Shown here: in pieces, positions 41,140 to 49,790 of the stretch | Layout: the number at the start of each line of letters is the position of its first letter | How positions within the stretch are numbered: the first letter of the stretch is position 1 | Assembly: GCF_014640635.1 (NCBI RefSeq) | Contig: NZ_BMHI01000002.1 | Location: 248,001 to 312,000 of the forward strand | DNA: 64,000 bases | Direction of reading: 5' to 3' | Origin: Flexivirga endophytica | GTDB lineage: Bacteria; Actinomycetota; Actinomycetes; Actinomycetales; Dermatophilaceae | Position numbers and translations under genes: made by a program | Notes under the pieces: generated by a model | What the model was told of the DNA's origin: nothing | Database searches by the model: none | Seen by the model: only the letters and a program-made list of their open reading frames with translations

Positions 41140-42162
41140 TTATCCGAAGAGGATCGCGGCCTCGTCCCAGCGCTCGCGCGGGACGGTTTTCAGCACGGTC
41201 GTCGCCGAATGCAGGTCGACCAACTCGATGTCGGTGCCGATGAGCGAAACCATGGTGCCCCACTGCTTTTCGACGACCGCGTCGACCGCAGCGGTGCCGA
41301 AGCGCGTCGCCAGCACCCGGTCGTATGCCGACGGGACGCCACCTCGCTGCAGGTGGCCCAAGGTGGCCGAGCGGGTCTCGATACCGGTGCGCTCCTCAAT
41401 CTCCGGCGCGAGGCGCTCGCCGATGCCGCCGAGCCGTGGCCGGCCGAACGCGTCGAGTCCGCGTGGCGCGTGCAGATGCTCCTCACCGGAGGGGACGAAA
41501 CCTTCGGCGACCACGATGACCGGCGCGCGTCGCCGGTCACGAGCGTCCTCGGCCCAACCGCAGATCTGCTCGATGGACACGTCGACCTCGGGGATCAGGA
41601 TCGCGTGCGCGCCGGCGGCGATGCCGGCGTGCAAGGCGATCCAGCCGACGTGCCGGCCCATGACCTCCACGACCATGCACCGGTGGTGTGACTCGGCCGT
41701 GGTCCGCAGGCGGTCGATCGACTCGGTGGCCACCGAGACCGCGGTGTCGAAACCGAATGTGTAGTCGGTGGCGGACAGATCGTTGTCGATGGTCTTCGGG
41801 ACGCCCACGACGGGGATGCCCTCGTCGGCGAGCCGACGGGCCGCGGTGAGGGTGCCTTCGCCGCCGATGGCGATGAGCGCCGTCATACCGTGCTTGTCCA
41901 TGGTCTCGCGGACGCGCTCGGCCCCGCCGTGCTCGAACGGGTTGGTGCGCGACGTGCCCAGGATGGTGCCGCCGGCGCGCGAGATGCCGCGCACGTCGGC
42001 GCGCGGCAGCGGCACGATGTCGTCCTCGACGAGACCACGCCAGCCGTCGTGTATGCCGACGAACGGCACCTCGTGGATCCGGTCGCCCTTGATCACCGCC
42101 CCACGGATCACCGCATTGAGGCCCGGGCAGTCGCCGCCGCTCGTCAGGATTCCGATCGTCAT
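41140..42162 (-). CDS. pfkA: 6-phosphofructokinase, group III, probably ATP-dependent
   Basis: About 340 residues. Starts GILTSGGDCPGLNAVIRG; the phosphoryl-donor site reads IGGEGTLTAA, with Gly where pyrophosphate-dependent enzymes have Asp, pointing to ATP; fructose-6-phosphate site VPKTIDNDL and MGRHVGW are intact. Catalyses the committed step of glycolysis in the cytosol. ATG 42162 chosen as the usual family start; ATG 42183 adds seven residues. No operon partner. Confidence 0.9.
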   Translation of the reverse strand: MTIGILTSGGDCPGLNAVIRGAVIKGDRIHEVPFVGIHDGWRGLVEDDIVPLPRADVRGISRAGGTILGTSRTNPFEHGGAERVRETMDKHGMTALIAIGGEGTLTAARRLADEGIPVVGVPKTIDNDLSATDYTFGFDTAVSVATESIDRLRTTAESHHRCMVVEVMGRHVGWIALHAGIAAGAHAILIPEVDVSIEQICGWAEDARDRRRAPVIVVAEGFVPSGEEHLHAPRGLDAFGRPRLGGIGERLAPEIEERTGIETRSATLGHLQRGGVPSAYDRVLATRFGTAAVDAVVEKQWGTMVSLIGTDIELVDLHSATTVLKTVPRERWDEAAILFG

Positions 42163-42315
42163 GCCGTTGGTCACAAGGTCCATCGTGGTCGATCGGTGCC
42201 GTCCGGCGGGCGGTTGTCCACGATGTTGTCGGACAGCGATGTTGTCGGACAGCGAGACGGACCCGCCGGCCGAGGACCCGGGAATACTTGCACCGGCCGG
42301 CCGGGTTCACACTTC

Positions 42316-43059
42316 ATGGGACTGCTCGCCCACCTCGGCCGAAACCCACGCCCGACGCTGATGTCGTTCCGCGAGGCGCTGGACGCGCTCGGCGACGAGG
42401 GTGTGCTGGAGCGGCGGCTCGCCGACGTCCCGATCGCCCAAGTGGTGGGCTCGGCGGCCAGGCCGCGTGACTTCGATGCCGACTTCCGCCCGCTGAGTGC
42501 TCACCTGCGCCCGCGCCGGGACCGGCTGGCCGACCACCTCGCGGGCCACAACGAGCCGGCACCGGTGGACCTCTACCAACTCGGCAACCTCTACTTCGTC
42601 GCGGACGGTCACCACCGGATCTCGGTGCTGAAGTCGATGGGCCGGCAGGTGGTGACGGCCCGCGTCGTGCGGTATTGCACCGTCGCGTTCGCGATGGCCT
42701 GCCTCCGGGCGATGCACCTGCCGAGCAAGGCGGCCGAACGCCGCTTCCTGGAACGCATCCCGCTGGCCGACCCGATCCGCACCGAGCTCTGGTTGGACAA
42801 ACCGGAGGACTGGGTCCGGCTGGCGGACCGTGCCGAGGCGTGGGGCTACCGACACGCGATGCGCGACGGCCGCCCGTTGCCGCCCGCCGAGCTGGCCGCC
42901 CGGTGGTGGCGCCAGGAGGTGGAGCCCACGCTGGAGCTGGTCCGGGCAAGCGGATTCGGCGCCGAACTGCGGGACGTCGAGCTCTACTTGTCGGCGGTCA
43001 CCATGATGGATCGGGCGGGCCGCGACAGTTGGTCGCCGGCGCTGTTGCCGACCGGTTGA
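42316..43059 (+). CDS. ParB/Srx-like fold protein, function unknown
   Basis: 247 residues. The central segment DLYQLGNLYFVADGHHRISV (residues about 85-104) has the DGHHR motif of ParB/sulfiredoxin-superfamily domains, where it binds nucleotide. Upstream residues FRPLSAHLRPRRDRLADHL and a helical C-terminal half with no DNA-binding HTH make it unlike chromosome-partitioning ParB. Start ATG 42316. Divergent from pfkA. Confidence 0.6.
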   Translation: MGLLAHLGRNPRPTLMSFREALDALGDEGVLERRLADVPIAQVVGSAARPRDFDADFRPLSAHLRPRRDRLADHLAGHNEPAPVDLYQLGNLYFVADGHHRISVLKSMGRQVVTARVVRYCTVAFAMACLRAMHLPSKAAERRFLERIPLADPIRTELWLDKPEDWVRLADRAEAWGYRHAMRDGRPLPPAELAARWWRQEVEPTLELVRASGFGAELRDVELYLSAVTMMDRAGRDSWSPALLPTG

Positions 43060-43132
43060 GAGCGGCACCAACCGGATCCGTCCTCCCGGGGCGGTCGGCG
43101 ACCGGTCGGCGCGACCGGGCATGCTTCATGTG

Positions 43133-43654
43133 ATGACGACACCGATGTGCCTTGTCTTCCTGCTGCGGGACACCGCGCGCGGGCAGGAGGTCCTGCTCGG
43201 GCTCAAGCGGCGCGGGTTCGGCACCGGCCGGATCGTCGGCATCGGCGGACACGTCGAGCCGGGCGAGAGCGATCTGGCGGCCGGCGTGCGCGAGACCTTC
43301 GAGGAGACGGGCCTGCACGTCATACCCACCCAGTTGTATGACGCAGGGCGCGTCACCTTCCACTTCCCGAGCACTCCGGAGTCCGACATGTCCGTGGCGC
43401 TCTACCGCGGCACCACGTGGACCGGAGAGATCGTCGCGTCCGACGAACTGGACCCCGAATGGCACCCGGTCGCGGGCCTGCCGACGGCGGCGATGTGGGA
43501 CGACTCGCGGATCTGGCTGCCGCACGTGCTGCGCGGCGAGCGGATCACCGCGGACATCACGTATGACGCCACCGGCACGGTCGTCGCCGACGTCCGGCTC
43601 ACGGTCCTGGCCCAACCTGTTACCCAGGAGTCACCCGCGCGCCACCGATCGTAG
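43133..43654 (+). CDS. Nudix hydrolase, MutT/8-oxo-dGTPase-like
   Basis: 173 residues. Nudix box GHVEPGESDLAAGVRETFEE followed by TGL (residues about 38-60). N-terminus CLVFLLRDTARGQEVLLGLK with GIGGHVEPGE resembles the NUDT1/MTH1-like group that hydrolyses oxidised purine nucleotides. ATG 43133 chosen; two upstream in-frame ATGs would add four residues. Confidence 0.82.
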   Translation: MTTPMCLVFLLRDTARGQEVLLGLKRRGFGTGRIVGIGGHVEPGESDLAAGVRETFEETGLHVIPTQLYDAGRVTFHFPSTPESDMSVALYRGTTWTGEIVASDELDPEWHPVAGLPTAAMWDDSRIWLPHVLRGERITADITYDATGTVVADVRLTVLAQPVTQESPARHRS

Positions 43655-43819
43655 GTACCGTGGAAGTCAGCTGTGGGTGCCGCCGGTGCGGCCTGCCGAC
43701 AGGTTCCATGGACACTCGAGCTCCGTTCGATGTCCATGACTCGGGCGACGAAGAGGCTTGTGCTGCGGTAAACCTCCCGCGCCCGTTCAGGATCAACTTC
43801 AAGGCGAGGTTCCACGACG

Positions 43820-44638
43820 ATGATCAGTTACACGCGAGCAGGCTCCGGCGATCCGCTGGTTCTCATCCACGGCATCGGGCACCAGCGGTCCGCGTGGGGC
43901 GACACCTTCGAGTTGCTGGCCCAGGACTTCGACGTCATCGCCATCGACCTGCCCGGTTTCGGCAAGTCACCCCGCCCGGACAAGCCGCACAGCTATCGCA
44001 TCGACAGCTACGTCGACCAACTGGAGGAGTTCTTCGCCGAGCTCGGCCTGGACCGTCCGCACGTCGCGGGCAACTCCCTGGGCGGCATGTTCGTGCTCGA
44101 GTTGGCGGCTCGTGGAGCGGTCCGGACGGCGACCGCGATCTCGCCCGCGGGTTTCTGGGGTCCGCTCGGTCTGCTCAACGCGATGGTCAACCTCGCCGCG
44201 ATGAAGGCCTCGACCTACGCGCCCCGCGCCGTGGTCAAGGTCTTCTCCGACAAGGCGTTCCTGCGCAAGGTCAGCCTGCGCGCGCTCTACCAGCACCCCG
44301 AGCGGGTCCCGGCGGACGTCGCGTATGACGACGCCCTCAACCTGCGCAGCTCGCCCGGCTTCTTCCCGGTGGCGTGGCACGCATCGCGAGCCCGCTTCCG
44401 GCGCCGCCCGCTGGTGCCGGTCACGATCGCCTGGGGCACCAAGGACAAGCTGCTGTTGCCGTCGCAGGCAGCCGCAGCACGTGAGGCGTTGCCGACGGTC
44501 TCGCACCTGACGCTGCCCGAGTGCGGGCACGTGCCGATGATCGACAACCCCGAGTTGGTGGCCGGTGCGATCGTCCAGACGGTCGTGCAGGCGGCCGATC
44601 GTGCCGGCGAGCCGCTGCTGCACCTCACCGGGGCCTGA
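43820..44638 (+). CDS. alpha/beta hydrolase
   Basis: 272 residues. Oxyanion HGIG (17-20), nucleophile Ser86 in GNSLGG, acid Asp in IAWGTKDKLLLP (about 214) and His in ECGHVPM (about 241) give a complete triad. Lid of helices at 115-180. Substrate unknown. The 165 bp upstream hold no gene. Convergent with the ArsR-type regulator. Confidence 0.85.
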   Translation: MISYTRAGSGDPLVLIHGIGHQRSAWGDTFELLAQDFDVIAIDLPGFGKSPRPDKPHSYRIDSYVDQLEEFFAELGLDRPHVAGNSLGGMFVLELAARGAVRTATAISPAGFWGPLGLLNAMVNLAAMKASTYAPRAVVKVFSDKAFLRKVSLRALYQHPERVPADVAYDDALNLRSSPGFFPVAWHASRARFRRRPLVPVTIAWGTKDKLLLPSQAAAAREALPTVSHLTLPECGHVPMIDNPELVAGAIVQTVVQAADRAGEPLLHLTGA

Positions 44639-44647
44639 GGCTCGGAT

Positions 44648-45628
44648 TCAGCTGGAGCGCAAGGCGATCCCCGCCGCGCTCAGTTGGTAGTAGACGAAGC
44701 GCCCGCGCCGGAACTGACTGAGCAGCCCGGCTCGTTCGAGCACCTTCAGGTGCCCGCTCACGGTCGGTTTGGGCAGGTGCAGCTTCTCGGCGAGATCGGT
44801 CGTGCTCACCGGCACGGTCGCCTGTCCGAGGATCCGTGAGCGCGTGCTGCCCATCAGCTGCTCGAGGCTGCTGGACGCCGGCTCCTCCTTCTCCTGCAAC
44901 CACAGGGTCGCCGCGCCCCACGCCGGGTAGCCGATGGCGATCGGCATGTCTGGGGCGTCGTGCTCGTCAGGTCCGTGCACGATGAAGCCGGATCCCTTGA
45001 AAACCACTGGGGTGAAAACGAGTCCGCCTGGCGGCACGGTGATGTCGATGTCGAACTCGTGCTGCAGCTCCAGCACCTGACCGTCGAAACGGATCTGATC
45101 GTTGAGGTCGTTCAGGACGCCGCCGATGCCCTCTCGGACGATGCGTTCGGCCCGCATGTTCAGGTCGCGCAGGGCGATGGCGTGCGCGCGGTCCCAGAAG
45201 GGCCGCAGCACGCCGCTGAAGTAGTCGACCAGTGCCTGCTGCGCGATCTCGCGCAGGCCGGCCACCTCCTGATCGCCGTACGGCGACTCCTGCGTGCGGA
45301 GCTGTTCGAGGACACCCTGCACGTCCCGCTCCGGGATCATCCGCACCAGGTCATGCAGTCGCTCGGTCACGGCGGCGGGCGAATTGTCCACGTCATACGC
45401 ATAACCCGGGACCACCAGCAGGGACGGCGCGGCCGGGTTCGTCGTCAGCCGTCGCAGCGTCGCGACGCCCGGGGCGTCCTGGTTGCGCAGTGCCGTCGCC
45501 AGCGGTGCGTGCAGCGAGCGCGACGACGGCTGCACGAAGAGGGACATGCTGGACAGGATGTTCCACGCGGGATCGACGACGAATTTGATCGCGGCGATGT
45601 CACCGGTCGAGCACCGGATGCGAATCAT
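44648..45628 (-). CDS. ArsR-type winged-helix regulator with DUF5937-like sensor domain
   Basis: 326 residues. A long N-terminal domain (about 1-240) typical of actinobacterial DUF5937 regulators; C-terminal winged helix at about 255-325 (SRILGQATVPVSTTDLAEKL, HLPKPTVSGHLKVLERAG, FVYYQLSAAG). It is divergent from an MMPL transporter and an operator-like inverted repeat lies between, so it probably represses that exporter. ATG 45628. Confidence 0.82.
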   Translation of the reverse strand: MIRIRCSTGDIAAIKFVVDPAWNILSSMSLFVQPSSRSLHAPLATALRNQDAPGVATLRRLTTNPAAPSLLVVPGYAYDVDNSPAAVTERLHDLVRMIPERDVQGVLEQLRTQESPYGDQEVAGLREIAQQALVDYFSGVLRPFWDRAHAIALRDLNMRAERIVREGIGGVLNDLNDQIRFDGQVLELQHEFDIDITVPPGGLVFTPVVFKGSGFIVHGPDEHDAPDMPIAIGYPAWGAATLWLQEKEEPASSSLEQLMGSTRSRILGQATVPVSTTDLAEKLHLPKPTVSGHLKVLERAGLLSQFRRGRFVYYQLSAAGIALRSS

Positions 45629-45668
45629 CGCCGGTGTCCTCCTTCTCGTCGTGCTCCGTGGCCGACGG

Positions 45669-45705
45669 TACGTGGCACTGTGTGTCGGAGACCCATTGTC
45701 ACGTA
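45669..45705. promoter_or_regulatory. inverted repeat between regulator and MMPL gene
   Basis: TACGTGGCA (45669-45677) and TGTCACGTA (45697-45705) match as inverted half-sites in 8 of 9 positions with 19 bp between them. Good candidate operator for the ArsR-type protein. Confidence 0.45.
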
Positions 45706-45807
45706 TGGGTGCCGGGGATGGAGGTTCGGTCAGCGGGGTACTCGACGCGGCATGATATCCCGGGACAGCGGTGGACGATCTGACGATTTCAGTGAGGGTT
45801 GGCGCTC

Positions 45808-47925
45808 ATGAAGGACGCATCGGACGGCTCAGGAACGCGTCCCGTCAGGCGGGAGCGCCGTCATACCCGCCTGTGGGTGCTTCCCGCGGTGCTGGTCGTC
45901 CTGTGGCTGGTGGTCGGCGGCATCACGGGGCCCTACTCCGGGAAGCTGAGCAGCGTCTCGACCAACGACCCGGCCGCGTTCCTGCCGTCCAGCGCCGAAG
46001 CCACTCAGGTCAACACCTTGGCCAAGGACTTCCAGGGCCGCGAGGTGAACCCGGCACTGATCGTCTATCAGCGCAGCGACGGCATCACGGCCGCCGACAA
46101 GAAGGCTGTTGCACGTAAGGCGGACTCGGTCCGATCCATCGACGGTGTGGTCCGCGGCGTGGTGGGCCCGATCCCGTCCAAGGACGGGAAGGCTCTCGAG
46201 GTGGTCGTCCCCTTGGACGGCACGCTGGGCGACGAGACCGCGACCGTCGTGGATCAGGTCCGGGACCGGATGGAATCCGGGTTGCCGCCCGGGATGCAGG
46301 CCTACGTCACGGGCCCGGCGGGCTTCGCGGCAGACCTGGGCAGTGCCTTCACTGGCATCGACGGGGTGCTGCTGCTGGTCGCTGTCGCCGTCGTGCTGGT
46401 CATCCTCATCGTGGTCTATCGCAGCCCGATCCTGCCGTTCGTCGTCCTGTTGTCGGCGTTGTTCGCGCTGTCGCTGGCCAGTGGCGTGGTCTATTTCCTG
46501 ACCGACCAGGGTGTTCTCACCCTCAACGGCCAGAGCCAGGGCATCCTGCTGATCCTCGTCGTGGGAGCCGCCACGGACTATGCCTTGTTGCTGGCCTCCC
46601 GGTTCCGGGAGGAACTTCGCGAGGAGGCGTCCCGGTTCGCCGCCATGCGGATCGCCCTGCGGCAGTCGTTGGAGCCGATCCTGGCCTCGGGCATCACGGT
46701 CATCCTGGCGCTGATCTGTCTGCTGGTCAGCGACCTGAATTCGACGAGCAGCCTGGGGCCGGTAGCCGCCATCGGCATCGCCTGTGCCCTTGCCTCCGCA
46801 CTCACCTTCCTGCCGGCTGTGCTGGTGCTGCTCGGGCGCGCGGCCTACTGGCCGAAGCGGCCGAAGCTGGGGTCGGAGCACCCCGAGCGGTCGGGCGTGT
46901 GGGGTCGGGTCGCAGACCTCGTCGCTCGCCGCTCGCGCCCGCTCTGGATCGGCGCGACCCTGCTACTCGTCGTGGGCTGCGCATTCCTCCCCACGCTGAA
47001 GGCCAGCGGTGTTCCGCAGAGTGCGCTCTTCCTGCAGACGGTCGAGTCCGTCACCGGACAGCAGGTGGCAGCCGATCACTTCCCGGGCGGCACGGGCAGT
47101 CCGGTGGAGATCATCGGCTCGGCCGGCAAGGCAGAACAACTCGTAGCAACCGCTGGGAAGGTCGACGGGATCTCGTCAGCACAACTGCTCGGTGACTCGG
47201 GACGCCCGGTCGGGCCGGGGACGCCGCCCAAGACGGTTTACGGACGGGTCGAGATCCAGGCCGTGCTGACCGACCCACCGGACAGTGACGCCGCGATCGC
47301 CACTGTCCAGCAGCTTCGCGAAGCGGCTCGTGCCGTCGCACCGGACACGCTGGTGGGTGGAGCGACCGCCATACAGCTGGACACGCAGCAGACCGCCGAG
47401 CGGGACCGCGCGCTCATCATTCCGATAGTTCTCGCGGTGGTCCTGATCCTGCTGATGCTGGTGCTGCGCTCCGTGCTCGCACCCGTGCTCCTGCTCGCGT
47501 CCGTCGTGCTCAGCTTCGCCGCGACCCTGGGGGTCTCGGCACTGGTCTTCAACCACGTGCTCGACTTCCCCGGTGCCGACCCGTCCGTCCCGCTCTTCGG
47601 CTTCGTCTTCCTCGTCGCGTTGGGAGTCGACTACAACATCTTCCTCATGACCCGGGTGCGCGAGGAAGCGCTCCGGCTCGGCACCCATGACGGGATCCGG
47701 CACGGACTCGCAGCCACTGGTGGTGTCATCACCTCGGCAGGCATCGTTCTCGCAGCGACGTTCTCGGCGCTGAGCGTCATACCGATCCTGTTCCTGGCGC
47801 AGATCGCGTTCATCGTCGCGTTCGGTGTACTGCTGGACACCTTTCTCGTCCGGTCGTTGCTGGTGCCGGCGCTCGCGGAAGACATCGGCCCACGAATTTG
47901 GTGGCCCAGCAAGTCCTTCCGATGA
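45808..47925 (+). CDS. MMPL family RND-type transporter
   Basis: 705 residues with the same twofold topology as the MMPL protein at 22555. Characteristic membrane motifs are VVGAATDYALLLASRFREEL (first half) and FLVALGVDYNIFLMTRVREE (second half), with the Asp-Tyr relay in both. The family exports lipids, siderophores or antibiotics. ATG 45808 chosen; a TTG at 45799 would add three residues. Regulated in all likelihood by the divergent ArsR-type gene. Confidence 0.9.
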   Translation: MKDASDGSGTRPVRRERRHTRLWVLPAVLVVLWLVVGGITGPYSGKLSSVSTNDPAAFLPSSAEATQVNTLAKDFQGREVNPALIVYQRSDGITAADKKAVARKADSVRSIDGVVRGVVGPIPSKDGKALEVVVPLDGTLGDETATVVDQVRDRMESGLPPGMQAYVTGPAGFAADLGSAFTGIDGVLLLVAVAVVLVILIVVYRSPILPFVVLLSALFALSLASGVVYFLTDQGVLTLNGQSQGILLILVVGAATDYALLLASRFREELREEASRFAAMRIALRQSLEPILASGITVILALICLLVSDLNSTSSLGPVAAIGIACALASALTFLPAVLVLLGRAAYWPKRPKLGSEHPERSGVWGRVADLVARRSRPLWIGATLLLVVGCAFLPTLKASGVPQSALFLQTVESVTGQQVAADHFPGGTGSPVEIIGSAGKAEQLVATAGKVDGISSAQLLGDSGRPVGPGTPPKTVYGRVEIQAVLTDPPDSDAAIATVQQLREAARAVAPDTLVGGATAIQLDTQQTAERDRALIIPIVLAVVLILLMLVLRSVLAPVLLLASVVLSFAATLGVSALVFNHVLDFPGADPSVPLFGFVFLVALGVDYNIFLMTRVREEALRLGTHDGIRHGLAATGGVITSAGIVLAATFSALSVIPILFLAQIAFIVAFGVLLDTFLVRSLLVPALAEDIGPRIWWPSKSFR

Positions 47926-47957
47926 TCACCGCGCTTGGTCCTCAGTGCTGAGCAGCC

Positions 47958-48485
47958 TCAACGGGGCTGCAGTGCGCAGGCGATCCGCATGCCTTCACCC
48001 GCTGGTTTTCGCCGTGACAAGATTTCTTGACATCGAAACCGGTTGTACCGCTGTATGGCGATGAAAGGCAGATTCACCAGGATCCCGTAGCCGATGAGCA
48101 GGCTGGCGGGCAGTGCAGGGTTCCAGAGAGCGAACAGCGGCCCGCACGCCAAGGCGCCCCAGTGTGCGAGTTCGGCGCGGCGCGTCTCCCTGATGAACAG
48201 GTCGAGGCCGCCGTCAGTCAAACCAGGTAGTCGCGCCTTGCTGATTCCTCCGTCGAAGAGATCGCCGGCTTCAGGTAGCCGGTCCTTCCAGGCATGGATG
48301 CGCAGTCGGCGGCGGTACCACCGTCCGGAGTCCTCGAACCTGCGGGGACGCAGCAGCCACCCGTCCTGGTTCAGGCAGCGTCCGGTCAGCCGATGAGCGG
48401 CATATCCCGTGCCGGCGTGGAAGACGCCCCAGGCGGCGATGTCGGTTGCGATCGTGACGCGGACCGGCATGACGAAGTTGAGCAT
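47958..48485 (-). CDS. CrtO-like glycosyl-carotenoid acyltransferase
   Basis: 175 residues. Matches the small membrane family of glycosyl-4,4'-diaponeurosporenoate acyltransferase (staphyloxanthin CrtO, about 165 residues): WKDRLPEAGDLFDGGISKAR, then ETRRAELAHWGALACGPLFA and the end LPFIAIQRYNRFRCQEIL. It would acylate the sugar of a glycosylated carotenoid at the membrane. Last gene of the carotenoid operon, separated from the glycosyltransferase by 174 bp with no gene. Convergent with the MMPL gene. Confidence 0.75.
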   Translation of the reverse strand: MLNFVMPVRVTIATDIAAWGVFHAGTGYAAHRLTGRCLNQDGWLLRPRRFEDSGRWYRRRLRIHAWKDRLPEAGDLFDGGISKARLPGLTDGGLDLFIRETRRAELAHWGALACGPLFALWNPALPASLLIGYGILVNLPFIAIQRYNRFRCQEILSRRKPAGEGMRIACALQPR

Positions 48486-48659
48486 CGGTCTCCTGCCCTT
48501 CCCACTCCTACGGGCGGCAGTGCGCTACCGCCGATTCCACGACGTCGAGTATGTCGTCTCGACAGCGCCTGTGCGCTCTCGCCGCCCTCGGCGTCATTGA
48601 TCGACCGGCTCGACTGCGCGATCCTCGCAGTGTCGCTCGGTCTTCAGGTGTTACTTGCC

Positions 48660-49790
48660 CTACTTTTCCGCGTGCATGGCGACGTCGCGACCCCGCCACC
48701 GGACGGACCCGCGCGCGTAGGTCAGGAACACCGAACGCGCGAACAGCACACCGAACGCCACCAACGGCACCGGGAAGACCGCCCACGTCCACCACCGGTA
48801 GGACCCGACCCGTCGCAGGATGCTCCTGAACTGCAGTCCCAGCGCGGCCCAGCCGATCATCCACACGAACCACGGGCCGGTGACGAAAGCACGTTGTCCA
48901 GTCGCACCGGACACAATGGTCAGGAGCACGCCGACAGCGACGGCGAAGTGGCACATGATCCATGCCGCGGCACTGGCCCGGGCAGCAGGTCCAGCCTGTC
49001 CGGCACCGGAAGCGATGTTCTTCGTCCAGCCTTCGGCGAGCTGACGAAGGCCGTTCGGATACATCCGCATCCGCAGTTCCGCCCCACCCGTCAGGCACCG
49101 CACGGGAAGACCGACACGTGCGTAGGCGGTTGCCAGCTCCACGTCGTCGAGTATGGCGCCGCGGACCGCCCCATGGCCGCCGGCGCTTTCGTAGTCCACC
49201 CGCGACGTGAGCAGGCACGGACCGAACGCCATCGGCCGGCGCGTCCTCCGAGGCGCGAACTCGCCGCTACCCATGAGAGACATGACGTTGAAGTAGGCCG
49301 ACAACTGTTCGTAGGCTGCGTGCACCTCGTGGTAGGGCTGCACCGAGACCAGTCCGCCGTACCTGCGGTGCGCACCGAGCAACCGCTCGACGGCGCCGGT
49401 AGCGAGCACGGTGTCCGCGTCGAGGAAGAGCAGGAGTTCCGCCTGCGTCGCGTCCGCACCCACCTGACAGGCCCAGGCCTTACCGGTCCAGCCGGCAGCC
49501 ACCTCATGGACCGCCAGCACGCGGGCGCCGGTGGACGCGGCGACCTCGCCGGTGCCGTCGACGGACCCGTCGTCGACCACGACAACCTCCGACACCGCGC
49601 TGCCGCCGTTGCTCAGCGAGTCCAGCAATATCGGCAGGGTGCCGGCTTCGTTGCGGGCCGGGATTACCACTGCGATCCTGCCGGCATCAGTGGCGCGGCC
49701 TTCGTCGCCCAGGCGACGCAGGTTCGCTAGTTGCCGAGCGCCGGCCGATGCACCGACGAACAGGAGCAGCAGAACAACGACAGTGGTCAC
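48660..49790 (-). CDS. family 2 glycosyltransferase, CrtQ-like carotenoid glycosyltransferase
   Basis: 376 residues from GTG 49790, whose GTGA overlaps the P450 stop as in the preceding gene pairs; an ATG at 49880 would add 30 residues. One N-terminal helix, GT2 domain (VVIPARNEAGTLPILL, VVVDDGSVDGTGE, metal site FLDADTVL, LDDVELATAY), then three to four C-terminal helices. Length and layout match staphyloxanthin CrtQ (375 residues). Probably transfers a sugar to the hydroxylated carotenoid at the cytoplasmic membrane face. Confidence 0.8.
   Translation of the reverse strand: MTTVVVLLLLFVGASAGARQLANLRRLGDEGRATDAGRIAVVIPARNEAGTLPILLDSLSNGGSAVSEVVVVDDGSVDGTGEVAASTGARVLAVHEVAAGWTGKAWACQVGADATQAELLLFLDADTVLATGAVERLLGAHRRYGGLVSVQPYHEVHAAYEQLSAYFNVMSLMGSGEFAPRRTRRPMAFGPCLLTSRVDYESAGGHGAVRGAILDDVELATAYARVGLPVRCLTGGAELRMRMYPNGLRQLAEGWTKNIASGAGQAGPAARASAAAWIMCHFAVAVGVLLTIVSGATGQRAFVTGPWFVWMIGWAALGLQFRSILRRVGSYRWWTWAVFPVPLVAFGVLFARSVFLTYARGSVRWRGRDVAMHAEK

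Noticed and set aside
43402-43815. 137-codon minus-strand frame around the Nudix gene end
   Set aside because: Mostly antisense to the Nudix gene and without protein-like composition in the intergenic part.
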